From the NCBI GenBank assembly GCA_003342815.1, contig PTEX01000120.1:1695262-1759261 (forward strand): DNA of 64,000 nt. The letters run 5' to 3'. The notes beneath the pieces are model-generated. The model saw only the letters and a list, made by a program, of their open reading frames with translations. It made no database searches and was not told where the DNA came from. This document shows positions 1 to 19,212 of this stretch, piece by piece. This DNA is from Eudromia elegans. Lineage: Eukaryota; Chordata; Aves; Tinamiformes; Tinamidae. A program made the translations under genes and the position numbers. The number at the start of each line of letters is the position of its first letter. Position 1 is the stretch's first letter.

Positions 1-3000
1 GTGGCATGATTAATACAAACCCATCCTCACAGCTTATGCGATCTGTTGAGCAAATGCCCCTTTTTCCCTGGGGATGCAAGGACTCTGGATCCTATTTAAA
101 AACATTTCACCAGAGAAGAAATTCAGTAATGAAATTAAAATGAGTTCAACCATGAATCGATTAAATTTACTAGAATAAATGTACTCAACGCTGCCTTTAG
201 AGCATATTTATTCAATGGACAATTGCCATTTAGCAATTGCTCTAGAGAAAAAAAAATCCCATTTAGTTAATGAATTGCATGCAAGTTCAGCATCTAATGG
301 AAGGAATTCATCACAATACACGAGATTATTGCACAGCAGAGCACAGTATTCATAGGGAGTGTATTAATACTGTTTGTTTTAGATGTTTAACATCTAGTGC
401 CTATCACTGTAAGAAAACATATCTTCTCTCTATGGCCTATTCAGCAAATGCTGGTCTCCATGACAGTGAGCTATGAGTCTAGCAGTTCCTCATCCCAAGA
501 ATCTGACTGAGAAGCCAGGACTCTTTGGGGATTTACGTGTCCTGAACTACAAAATGCCATTTTCAGGAAAGGGATTCGTCACCCTCCTCTCCACCACTGC
601 ACATTCCTGCTATCATCCTATCCCTACATATTCAGCTCAGTCAAATACATAAAATGAAGTATTGATAATTAAATAAGATAAGGCAAAAAACCCTCTGCTG
701 TGTTTTTAAAGAAAGAAATAGAATGAAAATGAATAACCTTCCACATGGAAAAACAGAAATCCCTGAATCAATGAAGCAGCAGGCACATTATTCCTGATAG
801 CATCTTTGTTATCAGAATAGGACGTTCCATATTCAGCTACTACACTACAGAGAGGAAAACATTTCAAATACCTTATAAACATAGGGTTTTTATATTTAGG
901 GTACCCTAAATACTTAATAAATTACTTTGTAATATCTTTTCTTAATAAATATAATGGATATCAATTTAAGTGGAAAAATGCCTTGAAAAAATTGATTCAA
1001 GTAACAAGAAATCACAGATACTATTAGATAACTATTTCAAGAATCCTTTTTTTTGTTCGTTGCAGACTCTGAAATATAACACACAGTGGTATTCAATACC
1101 ATTTCTTGTCTGGTTTTAACAATCATCTGCATATCAATATCTGCATACCCTGGGCAAGAAGTAGGATTACAGCCCTGGACTTCAAGAGAGCCAACTTTGA
1201 CCTCCTCAGGGAGCTCCTTGGAGAAATGCCCTGGACCAGGGTCCTAGAAGGAAAGGGTGTCCAGGAGAGATGGCTTATCTTCAAGCGCCACTTTCTCCAA
1301 GCCCAGGATCAGTGTATTCCGACCAGTAGAAAGTCAAGTAAGAGGGGCAAGAGACCTGTGTGGATGGGAAAGAAGCTGCTAGGGAAACTTAATGAGAAGA
1401 AAACATACGTTAGGTGGAAGAAGGGCCAGGCCACGTGGGAACAATATAGGAATGTTGTCAGGGAATGCAGGAGTGTGACAAGGAAGGCCAAGGCCCTCTT
1501 GGAATTAGAACTAGCGAGGGACGTCAAGGATAACAGGAAGGGCTTCTACAAATACANCAGCAGCAAGAGGAAGACTAGAGAAAATGTTGGTCCGCTGCTG
1601 AATGGGGAGGGTGCATTGGTAACGGAGGATGTGGAGAAGGCAGAGTTACTAAATGCCTTCTTTGCCTCAGTCTTCTCTGCTAAGGCTGGCCCCAGGAACT
1701 ACAGAGCCTAGATAGGGCTGACAACTCTTAGTGTCCCAGACACTAAGGAAATGAGAAGGGACTGGAGAGAGGAAGACTTGCCCAGAGTAGAGGAAGACTT
1801 GGCTAGAGAGCACCTGAGGAAACTCAACACCCACAAATCCATGGGCCCCGATGGGATGCACCCCAGAGTGCTGCGTGAGCTGGTGGATGTCATAGCCGAG
1901 CCGCTCTCCATCATCTTTGAAAGGTCCTGGAGAACGGGGGAGGTGCCGGAGGACTGGAGGAAAGCCAATGTCACCCCAGTCTTCAAAAAAGGCAAGAAGG
2001 AGGAGCCGGGCAACTACAGGCCAGTGAGCCTGACCTCTGTCCCTGGGAAGGTGATGGAGCAGGTCATCCTGACTGCTGTTTCTAGACACATGGAGGAGAT
2101 GAAGGTGCTCAGGAGTAGCTAGCATGGGTTCACCAAGGGGAGATCATGCTTGACTAACCTGATAGCCTTCTACAATGGGGTGACTAGATGACTAGATGAG
2201 GGCCCCCCAGGGTGGTGTCCCCCAGGGGTCAGTCCTTGGTCCGGTCCTGTTCAATTTATTCATTAACGACCTGGATGAAGGGATGGAGTGCGCCCTCAGC
2301 AAGTTTGCTGATGATACCAAACTGGGAGGAATAGCTGACAGCCCTGAGGGCTGCGCTGCCATCCAGAGGGACCTGGACAGAGTGGACAGCTGGGCAGCGA
2401 GTAACCTCATGAAGTTCAACAAGGGCAAGTGTAGGGTCCTGCACCTGGGGAGGAATAACCCTAGACACGCGTACACGCTGGGGACCGACCTCCTGGAGAG
2501 CAGCCCCGCAGAGAGGGACCTGGGCATGGTGGACGACAAGTTGACCATGAGGCAGCAGTGTGCCCTCGTGGCCAAGAAGGCGAATGGGATCCTGGGGCAC
2601 ATTAAGCAGAGCGTCTCCAGCAGGTTGAGGGAGGTGATTCTGCCCCTCTACTCAGCCCTGGTGAGGCCGCACCTCGAGTACTGTGTGCAGTTCTGGACTC
2701 CCCAGTGCAGGAGGGACGTGGAGCTGCTAGAGAGAGACCAGCGCAGGGCCACGAAGCTGATTAGGGGCCTGGAACATCTGCCCTATGAGCAAAGGCTGAG
2801 AGAGCTGGGCCTCTTCATCCTGGAGAAGAGAAGACTGAGAGGGGACCTGATTAATGTATATAAATATCTCAAGAAGGGGAGTGAGGAGGAGCAGGCTGGC
2901 CTCTTCTCAGTGGTGGCCAGTGATTGAACTAGAGGAAACGGCCACAAATTGAGGCACCAAAAGTTCCACAGGAACTTGAGAAAGAACTTCTCAACAGTGA

Positions 3001-3739
3001 GGGTGACAGAGCACTGGACCAGGCTGCCCAGAGAGGTGGTGGAGTCTCCTTCTGTGGAGATCTTCAAAACCCGCCTGGACACCACTCTGTGCCACATGCT
3101 CTAGGAGACCCTGCGTGTGCAGGGGGGTTGGACTAGATGACCTCTACAGGTCCCTTCCAACCCTAGCCATTCTATGATTCTATGATCAAGTATAATGGAC
3201 ATATAACTGATCAATACATACGGTGGTTGATGGGTGGTAAGTTGTAATGGCAAGTTAGAAACGCAGTAATCAAGATGAAACTGTAGAAAATGCAGTCTCT
3301 GAGTGAGATCCAGTTAAACTATATCTCATGTTTAATATGTCAGCAGGTCAGGATGGTTACTCCATCACAAACATTTGTAGTTCATTATAACGTATTTGCA
3401 AGCAGAGGTAGAGATTATCCTTGCAAGTTTTGAGCTAAGTGGCTATGATCTCACAGTAACATATATTCATATAGACCTACCCTCATTAATCTACTGATTC
3501 ATGAAATTATATTCTCTTTTTCTACTTTTATTACTAAATAACTTCTCACATATAGGAGGATATGATATTTAATCTCCCAACAGTTATTTGTCTTAAAACT
3601 AGAGTTTTTATAGCCTCTAATATTAACTGAAGTTAACGGTTTCTCAGAACATGTATGTTTTTAAGGTACTCAGAATTTTAGTCAGTATAAAAGGAAAAAG
3701 CACATTTAGAGTATTTAGTACTTAATCATTCATCCTTAC
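1..3739 (-). other. CSMD3 intron downstream of the last exon seen (open at left edge)
   Basis: Intronic by position. 1-1152 is AT-rich single-copy-looking DNA with no supported gene; the short open frame at 270-476 has no recognisable motif. 1153-3186 is an antisense CR1 insertion. 3187-3739 is again AT-rich and shows nothing I can name. Confidence 0.7.
1153..3186 (+). mobile_element. CR1 LINE copy 1, 5'-truncated, internally deleted
   Basis: This copy of about 2.0 kb starts in the ORF2 region between endonuclease and reverse transcriptase and runs to a proper CR1 3' terminus, where the ATTCTATGA unit occurs twice at about 3170-3186. Conceptual ORF2 pieces are 1153-1711, 1751-2122 and 2196-2927. 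Reverse-transcriptase signatures are visible: [27 protein letters not shown] and the FADD catalytic box near 2310. It is dead for several reasons. Stops occur at about 1709 and 2120. Close to 2180-2200 the sequence jumps from FYNGVT directly to the GVPQGS block, so the segment with the first catalytic Asp is missing. Position 1557 is an ambiguous base. It lies antisense to CSMD3. It appears to be of the same subfamily as the copy at 19213. Confidence 0.95.
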
Positions 3740-3928
3740 CATCACAAGTTGGGAGAGGATGACTCCACCAGTGGTTTTTTTCACATAGCAAAGGCTCTTC
3801 ATGACTCAGCCTATAACCTGGATCACAACTAAATGAAACAGTGGAACCTATAGAGAAGTCATGTCCATAACGACGTCCATGCACAGGTATGCCAGGATCC
3901 AAGCAAGAGTAAGTATTAACAGTAACAC
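3740..3928 (-). CDS. CSMD3: CSMD3 internal exon, Sushi (CCP) domain
   Basis: Sixth and last exon in the window, 189 nt (63 codons), phase 1-1. The acceptor is TTTTTAATCAG and the donor G|GTAAGG. It encodes a complete Sushi module with cysteines at YSCLDPG, FSCDPG, LLC and PTCD, and a double Trp in HWWSHPLPTC. The linker SVTVNTYSC joins it to the preceding CUB. The residues match my recollection of CSMD3 (GIPVHGRRYGHDFSIGSTV) more closely than CSMD1. The next exon, expected to open a CUB starting ALCGG, was looked for in 1-3739 and not found, so it lies beyond the left edge. An antisense CR1 ends about 550 bp downstream in the following intron. Confidence 0.95.
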
Positions 3929-9067
<5,139 letters not shown>

Positions 9068-10774
9068 TTATTATTACTTTCAGTACAAGGCATTCATAGT
9101 GAACACATTTAAAAAGTTCAATTGTAAGATGCAATAAGCCTTTAAAGATGACATAAATTGTACAAGGCTAGGAATTACATTAAGAGAGCCCTAAAACAAT
9201 AAAATAAACTATGTTCCATTAAATGCTGGCAAGTGCTATTATACTGTATCCTTATAGATACAATCTACTTTCCTATAATAAAAGATATGCACCAAACAAA
9301 CTACTTAAAAACTGTTGTTAACTCCTGTTTCTACTTGTGAACATAGATATTAGAAAAATACATGGAGAAGTTTTAATTGAGTGTCATCAGAAACTTATTT
9401 ATTTTACTTTTGACATGGTTCCACAGTGTGAGCACAAACACTTTATTTGCCATGTTGGCAGCTCAAATTCCTCAGTCATGAAGAAGACATACTTACCATT
9501 CTACAGAATTAGGTAATATTTTAAAAACATTTTATAAATATAATAAATATTTATATTTAATATTGTAATACAAACACAGATATTAGAAATAGCACGTGAT
9601 ATTTCTCTAAGAGATAGAGAGTAAATATGAATTAGGCAAATTGAATGAAAACATAACTCAAAACAGAGTAGTTTGCAATCATCTCTGAAGTTTTGCAATG
9701 ATTTAATGGCACAGTAATTACAGGATTAATCTCCACAGGTGTATGCAGAGATTCAGTATATTTCTTTGACAACAGCTCTTAAATAGTTGACAAGAATCTG
9801 GCACAGAACAAAGGAAGTTCCCACTAGCTGATCAGTGGCAAGAAAGTCACAGAGAGGAAAATATATTCTCAGAAGGTGTGAGCATTTTTGCCTGATGTTG
9901 ACTTTAGTTATTGAGACCACTAGTTCATCCCAAACATGACATCACTTTGCAGATAGGATGGCTTAAGAGTCCTGGGAACTGATATTTTTAAAGGAGAGAT
10001 GCTTTAAGTAAAGTCTTGCAAAACCCAGTGCAAGTTCTTCATTTCATGTGTGCATGCAAACCCGTTAAATCTGAGCAAGATAAGTTAAGTTGTCATCAGA
10101 CTTAGATGAGATTATCTTCATTGGTATGGAGGCGTGAGGAAGAGACTGTAGGAGTGCTTTGATGCTAGTTGGCTGTTTTTTGGTTTTTTGGTTTTTTTTT
10201 TTCAGTGAGAGATAGTTATTCCCTAAATATAGAAATAATTCACAGAATTATCTTAAATTCCAGACATGCTAGAAAATGCAGTGATTCTATCACTATTCTA
10301 TCACTAGAAGTACTAATGTTTTTAAAATAGATTACAAAAATCATAATGTTTTTCTGGCAATTTAAAATGTCTAGCATAGTTTATGAATTGAATATATATT
10401 CAATATGGTAAATTGAATATATATTATACAATCTATGTATAAACATTGACAAAAATACATATTTCTACATACACATTATTGCATATGCATGATTATACAT
10501 AAATATACACAAATATGCCAAGTGAGCACCTCCTTGCTCTACAAGAGACAGGATAGAAAAGAACACAATCTCTGAACATATTTTCCTCTAGAAGAACAAA
10601 ATAAATTTTCCTCATGTTACAGAATTAGACTAACTAATTGTAATTATTTATTCTGGGGTCAGTTTAATTTGTCAAGTACTTGACCCTAAACCAAACTTTT
10701 TCAACTCACTGAAGCACTTGCAAATTGGCATCCTTGAGTGAATCCATCTACTTCAGTAAAAAGATTTAATTTTC

Positions 10775-10775
10775 A

Positions 10776-10822
<47 letters not shown>

Positions 10823-10824
10823 AA
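10775..10824. repeat. (ATAA)n microsatellite
   Basis: About 12 near-perfect ATAA units in 50 bp inside a CSMD3 intron. Likely length-polymorphic. Confidence 0.97.
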
Positions 10825-13186
10825 CAGATTACCTAGAATCTACATAGAAAAGCCTTCCCTGTTGCTGAAACTTGCATGAATGGCAATACTTGTGACCTCC
10901 TGAAGAGATCTTGCCAAGCTTTCTTTGGTGAAAATATGAGGTCTCATAACGTGAGAAGAATCTGATACTGTGGTAAGACCATAATGAAAAAGAAGAGTAA
11001 GGAGAATAAAATAGTTTAAGACTTGATTTTTGCTAGCTATCCTAGCTGAAAAAAATATTTAAAGCTTTATCTAGTGAACTGGTGATTATTTAGACACCTG
11101 TACAATGTAGGATATGTTACTTATTTTCTACAACAAATGCAATGTCTTTCAACATGGTCAACAAAGCAGCACTTATAAGTCTGGAGCTAAAAGCATTGCA
11201 TGGAGCATGCTCTTAAACTGATGACCACAGCCTAAAATAATGAATAGTCTATTTCTTTTCATTTTCAGGAAATGATGACTGTTCTATGGAAAACAAAATC
11301 ATCAGAATATATTCTCTAATTAATTCAAACAATTAATTCAAAATTAAATCAAATCTTTTTGATCAGACATATGTATATTCCAAATGAGGTGGATAACAAG
11401 CAACATGAAATATTTATTAAAAAAGTGATAGATAAATATTAGGGTAAATGCATTTCCCTACAGAACAATAAATGCATGATAGATTTAATTGCTGCCATAA
11501 GCTCCTTTACTTATTGCTAATTAAGGATTTGTGAGAGGATTTTCAGCCCAAATTAGGCTTGTCAAGCTTCCCAGAATTTGAACTCTCAGTAATTAACATA
11601 AATACTTATGTTTAGTTTCATGATATCTTTTTTAACAAATAATCGGCTGACGCTATATTTCACCAAACTTCAAATTTCACATAAAGTTCATATTATCAAG
11701 CTAGCTAATTTTCCTCTGAAATTCATTTCATAAAGTCTATATTTAACAGTCTGTATTTGATTATCAGGCTCATTGGATACACACAAGTATTTATTTATAT
11801 CATATTTATCTGTGTATCAGTAGATAGTGATATTTATATTTGCTTAATATTTCCTTCTTTGATTGAATAAAAAGCTTATATGAGTGAAGCATGCACCTTA
11901 CAGATTTTCTACCTAGCTGCATGCAATAATGACTTGTCACTTATTTCTAGACACAAGGTGCTAAAAAGCATTCCGTATTCATTTCACAAAGCAAATGAGA
12001 TTTTTGTCAGGAGATCTTCTGAATATTAGGACATAACTTGACTTCTGCACAGTTGCAGTTAATAATTATTAAGTTAACAATTATTATTAAAAAAATTATT
12101 GCATGAAGATTTAACACTGACTTGATACAGTTACAATTAAAGCCAATAGCTAGACTTAAACTGATTTCTTAATGAATAGGTCAGGGACTTCATTTACTGC
12201 AGGAAAAAAAAAAAAAAGGGATAGGAAGTTAATTCTGCTCCAGCAATAGTTAGATGAATAAATACACTAATTAAATGTGTGATTTATAACTTAATGTATT
12301 CTTCCTAAACAGGTGGAAAAAATACGATTGTCACAGCTATTTATCTAATTAAATTCTAGAAGGCACTCAAATTTTGCAATAGCTAGAATTATGTAAGCAC
12401 CCAGTTAGAAAGAAAGCAGGAGTATCTTTCTTTAGGGGAAGAGAAAACTGCAACGTAATGTTTCAAAACACTGCTTGTTCAGTAGATATTTATGCATACA
12501 GCATTACACAAATGATAAAAAGAAATGAGCAAACTGGTTGAAAAGATCCTAATGTATTACCATTTTCAAAAAAATGTTATGCATACAGCATTTTTCCCCA
12601 AAAAAGAATAGCTATGTCTTAAAATTCATTTTTTTCTGTCTTAATACTATCTGCGAACTATTCTTTTCAATTAAGAAGAGAATAAGTACAGTATCCATCA
12701 TTACCATACACCACTTCTTTTAGAACAGTTTAGGAGAGAAATAGGTTAGTAAAAATAAAGATAGAGCACTTTCTGGACCTCACCACTAGCAAAATTGGAT
12801 TATTTTTGCTCTTTTTGACAAACTTTCAAATGGAAAATCATGAATTATTATATATTGACATGATTTTCATTTTTCTCCAATAAATTGGCAAGTTCATATG
12901 CTAAATTGAACTGTTGGAGGAGGCTTTTCATATTTTTAAGTACATAATAGCCAATTCTCCTATTACTGAGACAGAGTAGTTTTCTAAAAGCTGTGGAAAG
13001 TTCAGACTTTTATGCATTTTAGCCTTTATTTGTTTCTACCTCACTGATTGTTTTAAAACCATCTTCATCAACTTTTACTTAAAAGTCCTTTAGGCACACT
13101 ACCTTCAGCAAATACTGTCGATCAAACAGCAAGGGTATTTCAATACATTACCATATCAGGAATGATAAAGGTAACTCTGTAACATT

Positions 13187-13232
13187 AAGCATTATTATAT
13201 CTTATTGTAAAGCATTATTATATCTTATTGTA
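13187..13232. repeat. 23-bp perfect tandem duplication
   Basis: Two adjacent identical copies (13187-13209 and 13210-13232), beginning AAGCATTATTATATC. The identity suggests a recent event. Confidence 0.95.
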
Positions 13233-14796
13233 TATAACCACATAGATGTTCATAATACATATGGAGCCTATAAGCTACAAAAATCAATCAGAAAGAACAC
13301 CAGATGGTCCTATTCTGAACCACTGTACTAACAGAATTGGAATACAGAATTGCTAAATGTGTACAAACTAGCATTTTCTCACAAAATTTTCATGGAACTG
13401 CTACCAGTAATCTAAAGTTTATCTCCAAAACACAGAAAAGTATTATCTTACAAAACACACTTCTATGTATTTAAATAATATTTAAATAAATAATAATAAA
13501 TAATAATTTGTACAATATTTGCCCACTATTAGCCCACTATTAGACTGTCTGCAGAGTAATTTCTCTTTGTATTTGGGATCTGACAATGATAAAGACTTTT
13601 TTCTTTTTTTTTTTTTTTTAAGAAAATCTACCTTTCTTACCCTTCCTCCGATTATGGTTCTTTCTGCAGCCTGCAGTGCAAAATTCATAAGATTTTTTTT
13701 TTGGCATTCAGCAGTTGGCTGATTTCCCAGACTTGGGAGCTTCCCACTTCATAGCTACAGATGGGTGACTGTGCTTATCTTGAAGAGCCTTACTTTTTAA
13801 AAAATAAAATGCTCCAGTCATTTTGCTAAGAGCATCATTTCTCCACCCTTTTTTTACACTGCTTTTTAGTCTGTGTTCTTTATTCCAGTTCTGTTCTACT
13901 TTTATTGTCAAAGCCATGCCCATGCAGGGTAAAAGCAAAATGCTGGAAATGTATCATAGCTGGAAGTGGTCATCAACAACAATCCTTTTGTCAAATGCAG
14001 GCCCACAACAAATATCAAAAGGCAATCTCAACCTAAGAGATCACACAAAATCATTTCATCATTTCAACTTATTTCCTGAACCACATTTATTATTAAGTGA
14101 TTCTGTCCTATCTGCTGAAATAGGAATGGCCCAGCAGTAACCCAGCAGTTGCAATCAGTGTTTCTCAGGCAGCACGGAAAGCCTTTACCTTTGGCTTGAT
14201 ATGCATCATGAAGTGATGTGTTTAGGACTAGCAGGGGTCACCGTATGTGAACTGGCTATGTGTTCCAGGTAAATGTGTACACAAACCTGAATGACAGTGC
14301 AGATTTTTTTTTTTTTTTAATAAAAGAATATATCCTATCTTATCAGATCAACTACATTACCCTCTATCTTTAAGTTTTAACCTCAATTTTAAAAATATAT
14401 TTAATTCTATAGCTGGCAAATACATTTGATTCATATATATTGATATTCCAATCTCTAGGATTCCACTGTACAGCACAGTTAGTATCTTGGACCACCTTTG
14501 CACCAGATTACCTTGTGCTAATTTTGTCTAGTGAAACAAAATCAACTTGTATATATGATACAGTAATAATTTATTACAGAAAGTAAACTGGACACAAAGT
14601 GTTGCATAGGATGTCACATTCATGTGCTAAAATTAAGCAAATTTTGTTAGACAGCTAGTTAAGTAGTGAAAAACAGAGATAAGTGTGTTTTGTTTAAAAG
14701 ACAAAGAAGACAAACTATGTTTATAAATCAGATATTATATCCTTTTTGATAAAGTTAATAGAATTCTTTCAAAAAAAAAAGCAGCCAATGGAACTC

Positions 14797-14798
14797 AT

Positions 14799-14857
<59 letters not shown>

Positions 14858-14859
14858 TT
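14797..14859. repeat. (ATTT)n microsatellite
   Basis: About 15-16 ATTT units in 63 bp. It is complementary in unit to the (ATAA)n arrays at 10775 and 61802. Confidence 0.97.
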
Positions 14860-15647
14860 GAGATGAAAGGAAATAAGTATAACATTGTCTTTTAGAGGTG
14901 TGATGATAGGGAGTACCTAATTGGAATAAAGAGAAAGCAGTTGATAAGAGCATCTTCCAAAGCCCCCGTGTCACTTTGGATAGAAGAAAGGTTAGTTTCC
15001 AATAACTAGGAGCTCTCTCCATCTGAAGTTACATCTAAAACAAAACAAAGCAAAACTCCCGAAAGAACTTTTGAATAAAAATTTGAGAATAGACTTTATG
15101 ATTGCTTAAGAATAGCAAGTGACAGATTGAAAAGGATTTAGAAATTTAAGCACATAAGCTGAAGAACAGAACTATTCAATATACTAAAATAAATCTAATC
15201 AAAAAACAGAATTATTTTTTTCTGATCTATTTCTTTCTCCAAGGTGTCAACAAGGCCAAACAGGTTACTGTCTGGGCTGGATTTCAAAAATACAGAGATA
15301 AATCTTTTTGGTGTACTGTTAACACCCCTAACTGTAGTTTATTATTCTGAACAGCTCCGCCATGGGAGAAATGCATGCTTTAAAAGAAAAAAGGCAGGAT
15401 TGATTCTTTCAATAAAAGTGTTTTGGGGAACCTGAAGTTCCTCCCATACCAAATAAGAGCTATCTGAAAGCATGAATGACATAAACTTGTTCTCATTACT
15501 GGCATAATGTTGAGAGTTGAGCTTTCTTTGTCAGAACAGTTATACAGCAATGTTCACATCATTGATGTTTATGCCAAGTTGGACCACACTCTTCTTCCTC
15601 TTCCTATATGAGAGAAATTCACACCCGCAGACAAGACTGCAATATCA

Positions 15648-16013
<366 letters not shown>

Positions 16014-17366
16014 TTATATTCTGAAGCAACAAAAGACATAAGTTTGGCCAAATCCAGAAAATGCATACTAATACAAAATAATGATTAAAATATGATAAAG
16101 TTATTACAGCATAATTCTTAATCTGGACAGCAAAGACGCTGGCAGACTTTCAGTGATGACTAAATCATCCTTTCCAACAGCCTATCCCACCCAAAGCTAA
16201 AACTGGGAAAGAAGCTTCCATCAGAAGGGTAAGCATTGTATTATAACATTATAGGGCATTTGTATTATAACAACTTTAGTTGTCTCTTGTATTTTTAACT
16301 CACTGTCATATCCATCAGAGACGTGCTGACCTCGGTGTGCCTGATATTGCCATAAACTATTTTACTTATTGAACTGAGAGTCCCTGAGCAGCTAGGTTTG
16401 CGTGACAGTGGGGAAAGAAAGCAAAGTAGAAACTTTAACCATAACTGTAACTACAGTCAAAGTAATTCCTAGCATATACAAATCTTTCCAAAATTTCAAC
16501 TTTATCTATGAAGCACAATCTAGGAGAATAGACAAACCTATGTGCCTGCCAGAAGCAAGCAAAATCATAGATATGGTCATATCTTTAAAGGATTTCAAAG
16601 CATTAGCTAAAATTTATTTTGATTATTTTTCCATAATAAGACTGCATATATATTTTAACTACATATAGTTTAAAAAAAAATGATTTCTCAATAAGAATAT
16701 CATTTGTACAATATCTGTTTTTCTCACTTGTGATGACCAAATTTTTGCCATATTGTTCTGCAGTTTTAATAATGTCTACCAAAAGAAATATATAAAGTAT
16801 ACTATAATCTTCACAAGTTTTTCCAAATTAAAACATTATTCGCAGAAACAAAATTAATTTCTTATAGCTTATTTTCAAAAGGGAAATTTCTTGATTTTAT
16901 TACTAGTGCAGCCTATTCAACTTGCTGTTTAATTGAAAGTTGACACCTGAATTATACTAGTTTCCTTTTGCATGATTTGATTGCTTCCTGCACTATGCAA
17001 GGGTTCAAGAAATTTCACCAGATATTCAGACTGTGATTCTGCTGATAAAACAATCTTTTCAAAAAATATGACAAATGTAGAACTTTGAAGCATGTTATTG
17101 TAAAATATAAAATAGAGATATTTTTATTGTTAATGCATCTATTCTCACATTTCTTTAGAATATTGATTATGCAAATATTCTATGAGAAGCATGTGTTACA
17201 TGACTTTCCTGAAAAGAGAAACCATCTTATGCTTTTCAACTCAAAATACTTATCAAACTAATAAGCAGTCTTTTTTACTTTTAAGCATTCTATCTGCAAA
17301 ATATATCCTTATATTTTTACCATGAACTGTTAGTATATATGTATAAACAGTTAACTTTATATACAT

Positions 17367-17386
17367 ATATACATATATATGTATAT
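17367..17386. repeat. 20-bp perfect AT palindrome
   Basis: ATATACATATATATGTATAT equals its own reverse complement and sits in a longer (TA/TG)-rich tract from about 17334. It is best read as alternating purine-pyrimidine low complexity. Confidence 0.9.
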
Positions 17387-18388
17387 GAAGCAAGGCAGTA
17401 TCACACCAGTGATACCACTTTGCATATTTTGAAATTCTATTTGCATACTGGCTTCTTTTTTTAAAAAAATGAACTATTCCAATATCTTATTAAAGAGATT
17501 TCTGTGATGCTGCATTACAGAAGTATTAAGAACTACAATAAAGCAGGAGACATAAAGTGTTAATATATATACGTTTTGACTCAGAGAATACTACATATAT
17601 TTGGAATTAAAACAGTTCTTCTCTGTGATTCTGTTAATAGTTCTCTACGTAGTTGGAAAATGGCATTCAAAAATGTTGTAGCTGCATAATTTCTGACAGG
17701 GGTTTAAACCCTTTTCAGTATTCTATGTAAAGTCCTAACATTCACGGATGGGACTGAATTACAGTTTCTATTACCAGCTTCAGATAACATAGATTTATTT
17801 TCAGTAGCACTAAATATAAGAATAGATAAAATTGTGATGTCAGATATAGTTTGCATGTGACACCAGTTTACTGAGGCTGTAAAACAAATGCATTTCTCTA
17901 TATCTGAGAGAAGGAATTCAGAAGAGAGGCTCCTGTGGAAGTCATTGTACTGCAGAAGATGCCGGAGGTGGAAGCGAAGGACAACATTTTTCAGTCGTGG
18001 GCTCTTTCTCATCCTACCCTGGGAAGGCTGGTACTTCATGAGTAAAGCTCAGTCTGTCTATACTTCTGAGAAGCTTTATATTGGATCTGAAATACCATTT
18101 ATATCTATTCCCCAAACTGAAAGAAAATGCAGGTAGGTGTAGATATATCCTTAATACTTTATCCACTAACAATAAGACAAAAAACTGCAGAAAAGGTCCT
18201 TGTACAATACTAACTGTAAAGAGAAGATCCAACTTTATTGATGTTTAGTCTCATTCGCTACCAAGATTGCACTCATATTTTAACTAGTACCTGGAAAAAA
18301 GCCAGAGAGTGTAATCATTGCAAAGGGTGAAGTACCTTCAGTTCTGATATTAACTCAGAAAGATGCTAAAACTTGCATTTTGTATCAA

Positions 18389-18407
18389 CAAAAAAAAAAA
18401 AAAAAAA
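18389..18407 (+). repeat. Poly-A run
   Basis: About 19 nt of A at the end of CATTTTGTATCAAC. No retrogene body is recognisable upstream. Confidence 0.85.
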
Positions 18408-19212
18408 GGAAGAAAATTGCAGGAGAGGAATTGCAGCAACCTCAGGAATCACAGTGATTTCAGGATATAGAAAGACAGGAATCAAGCTAATCATAACTCA
18501 TCTGAAGTCTGCTCTGAAGGGTCCCTAGAAATAGTGCCAAAAAGGAGTGGCCCACTGGCCTGAATAATTGTTTTGATAGATTGTCCTATAAAGTCTTAAC
18601 TGTCAAATCTAGTAATGGCTTCTAGTAATGGCCTTTTCAGAAGAAAATATCAGAGAGAATCAAAAGCTAATAGAATATAAAACACCAAAGAGTTACTTGA
18701 AAACTGTGAATGGTTGCTAAAAGGCATGCGGACAACTAATCCACAATTCAGTGCTGTCGCACATGCACCTATTCTTGTGCATATTTCATAACACAGCATG
18801 AAGAACTTTATCCTGGGAAGCATAGAGTCTGGAAAAGCCTAAGAGTTGGGAATGCAGGCGAAAGTGTGTCACGATGAACATACCTCTTAGAGTAACAAGA
18901 ATATTATACATATATGGCTAAACCAATTGACCTATTCCATGATATGCTGTTTCTGCTCTTGAAGTCAGGAAAGAAAAAGAAGAAAGTGATAGCCTTTGAT
19001 TGGGCATATACACAGTAGAAGTATTAGTAGAAAATGGATCTTTTTAATTAACTTTGGGTTTAAAAATGCCAAGACAGAGTGAAAGTGATATTAATTCCTT
19101 TTCCATTCTCTTGTCTGGCCTTACACTATTATAGAAAGAATATTCCTGTAATTTATCAAATTGTAGCTGCCTTTACTGAAGAAAGAAGACATCATTTTTA
19201 ACAGAGAGTAAT

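Noticed and set aside
1309..2600. Several antisense open frames over CR1 copy 1
   Set aside because: Shadows of the GC-rich CR1 ORF2 on the opposite strand.
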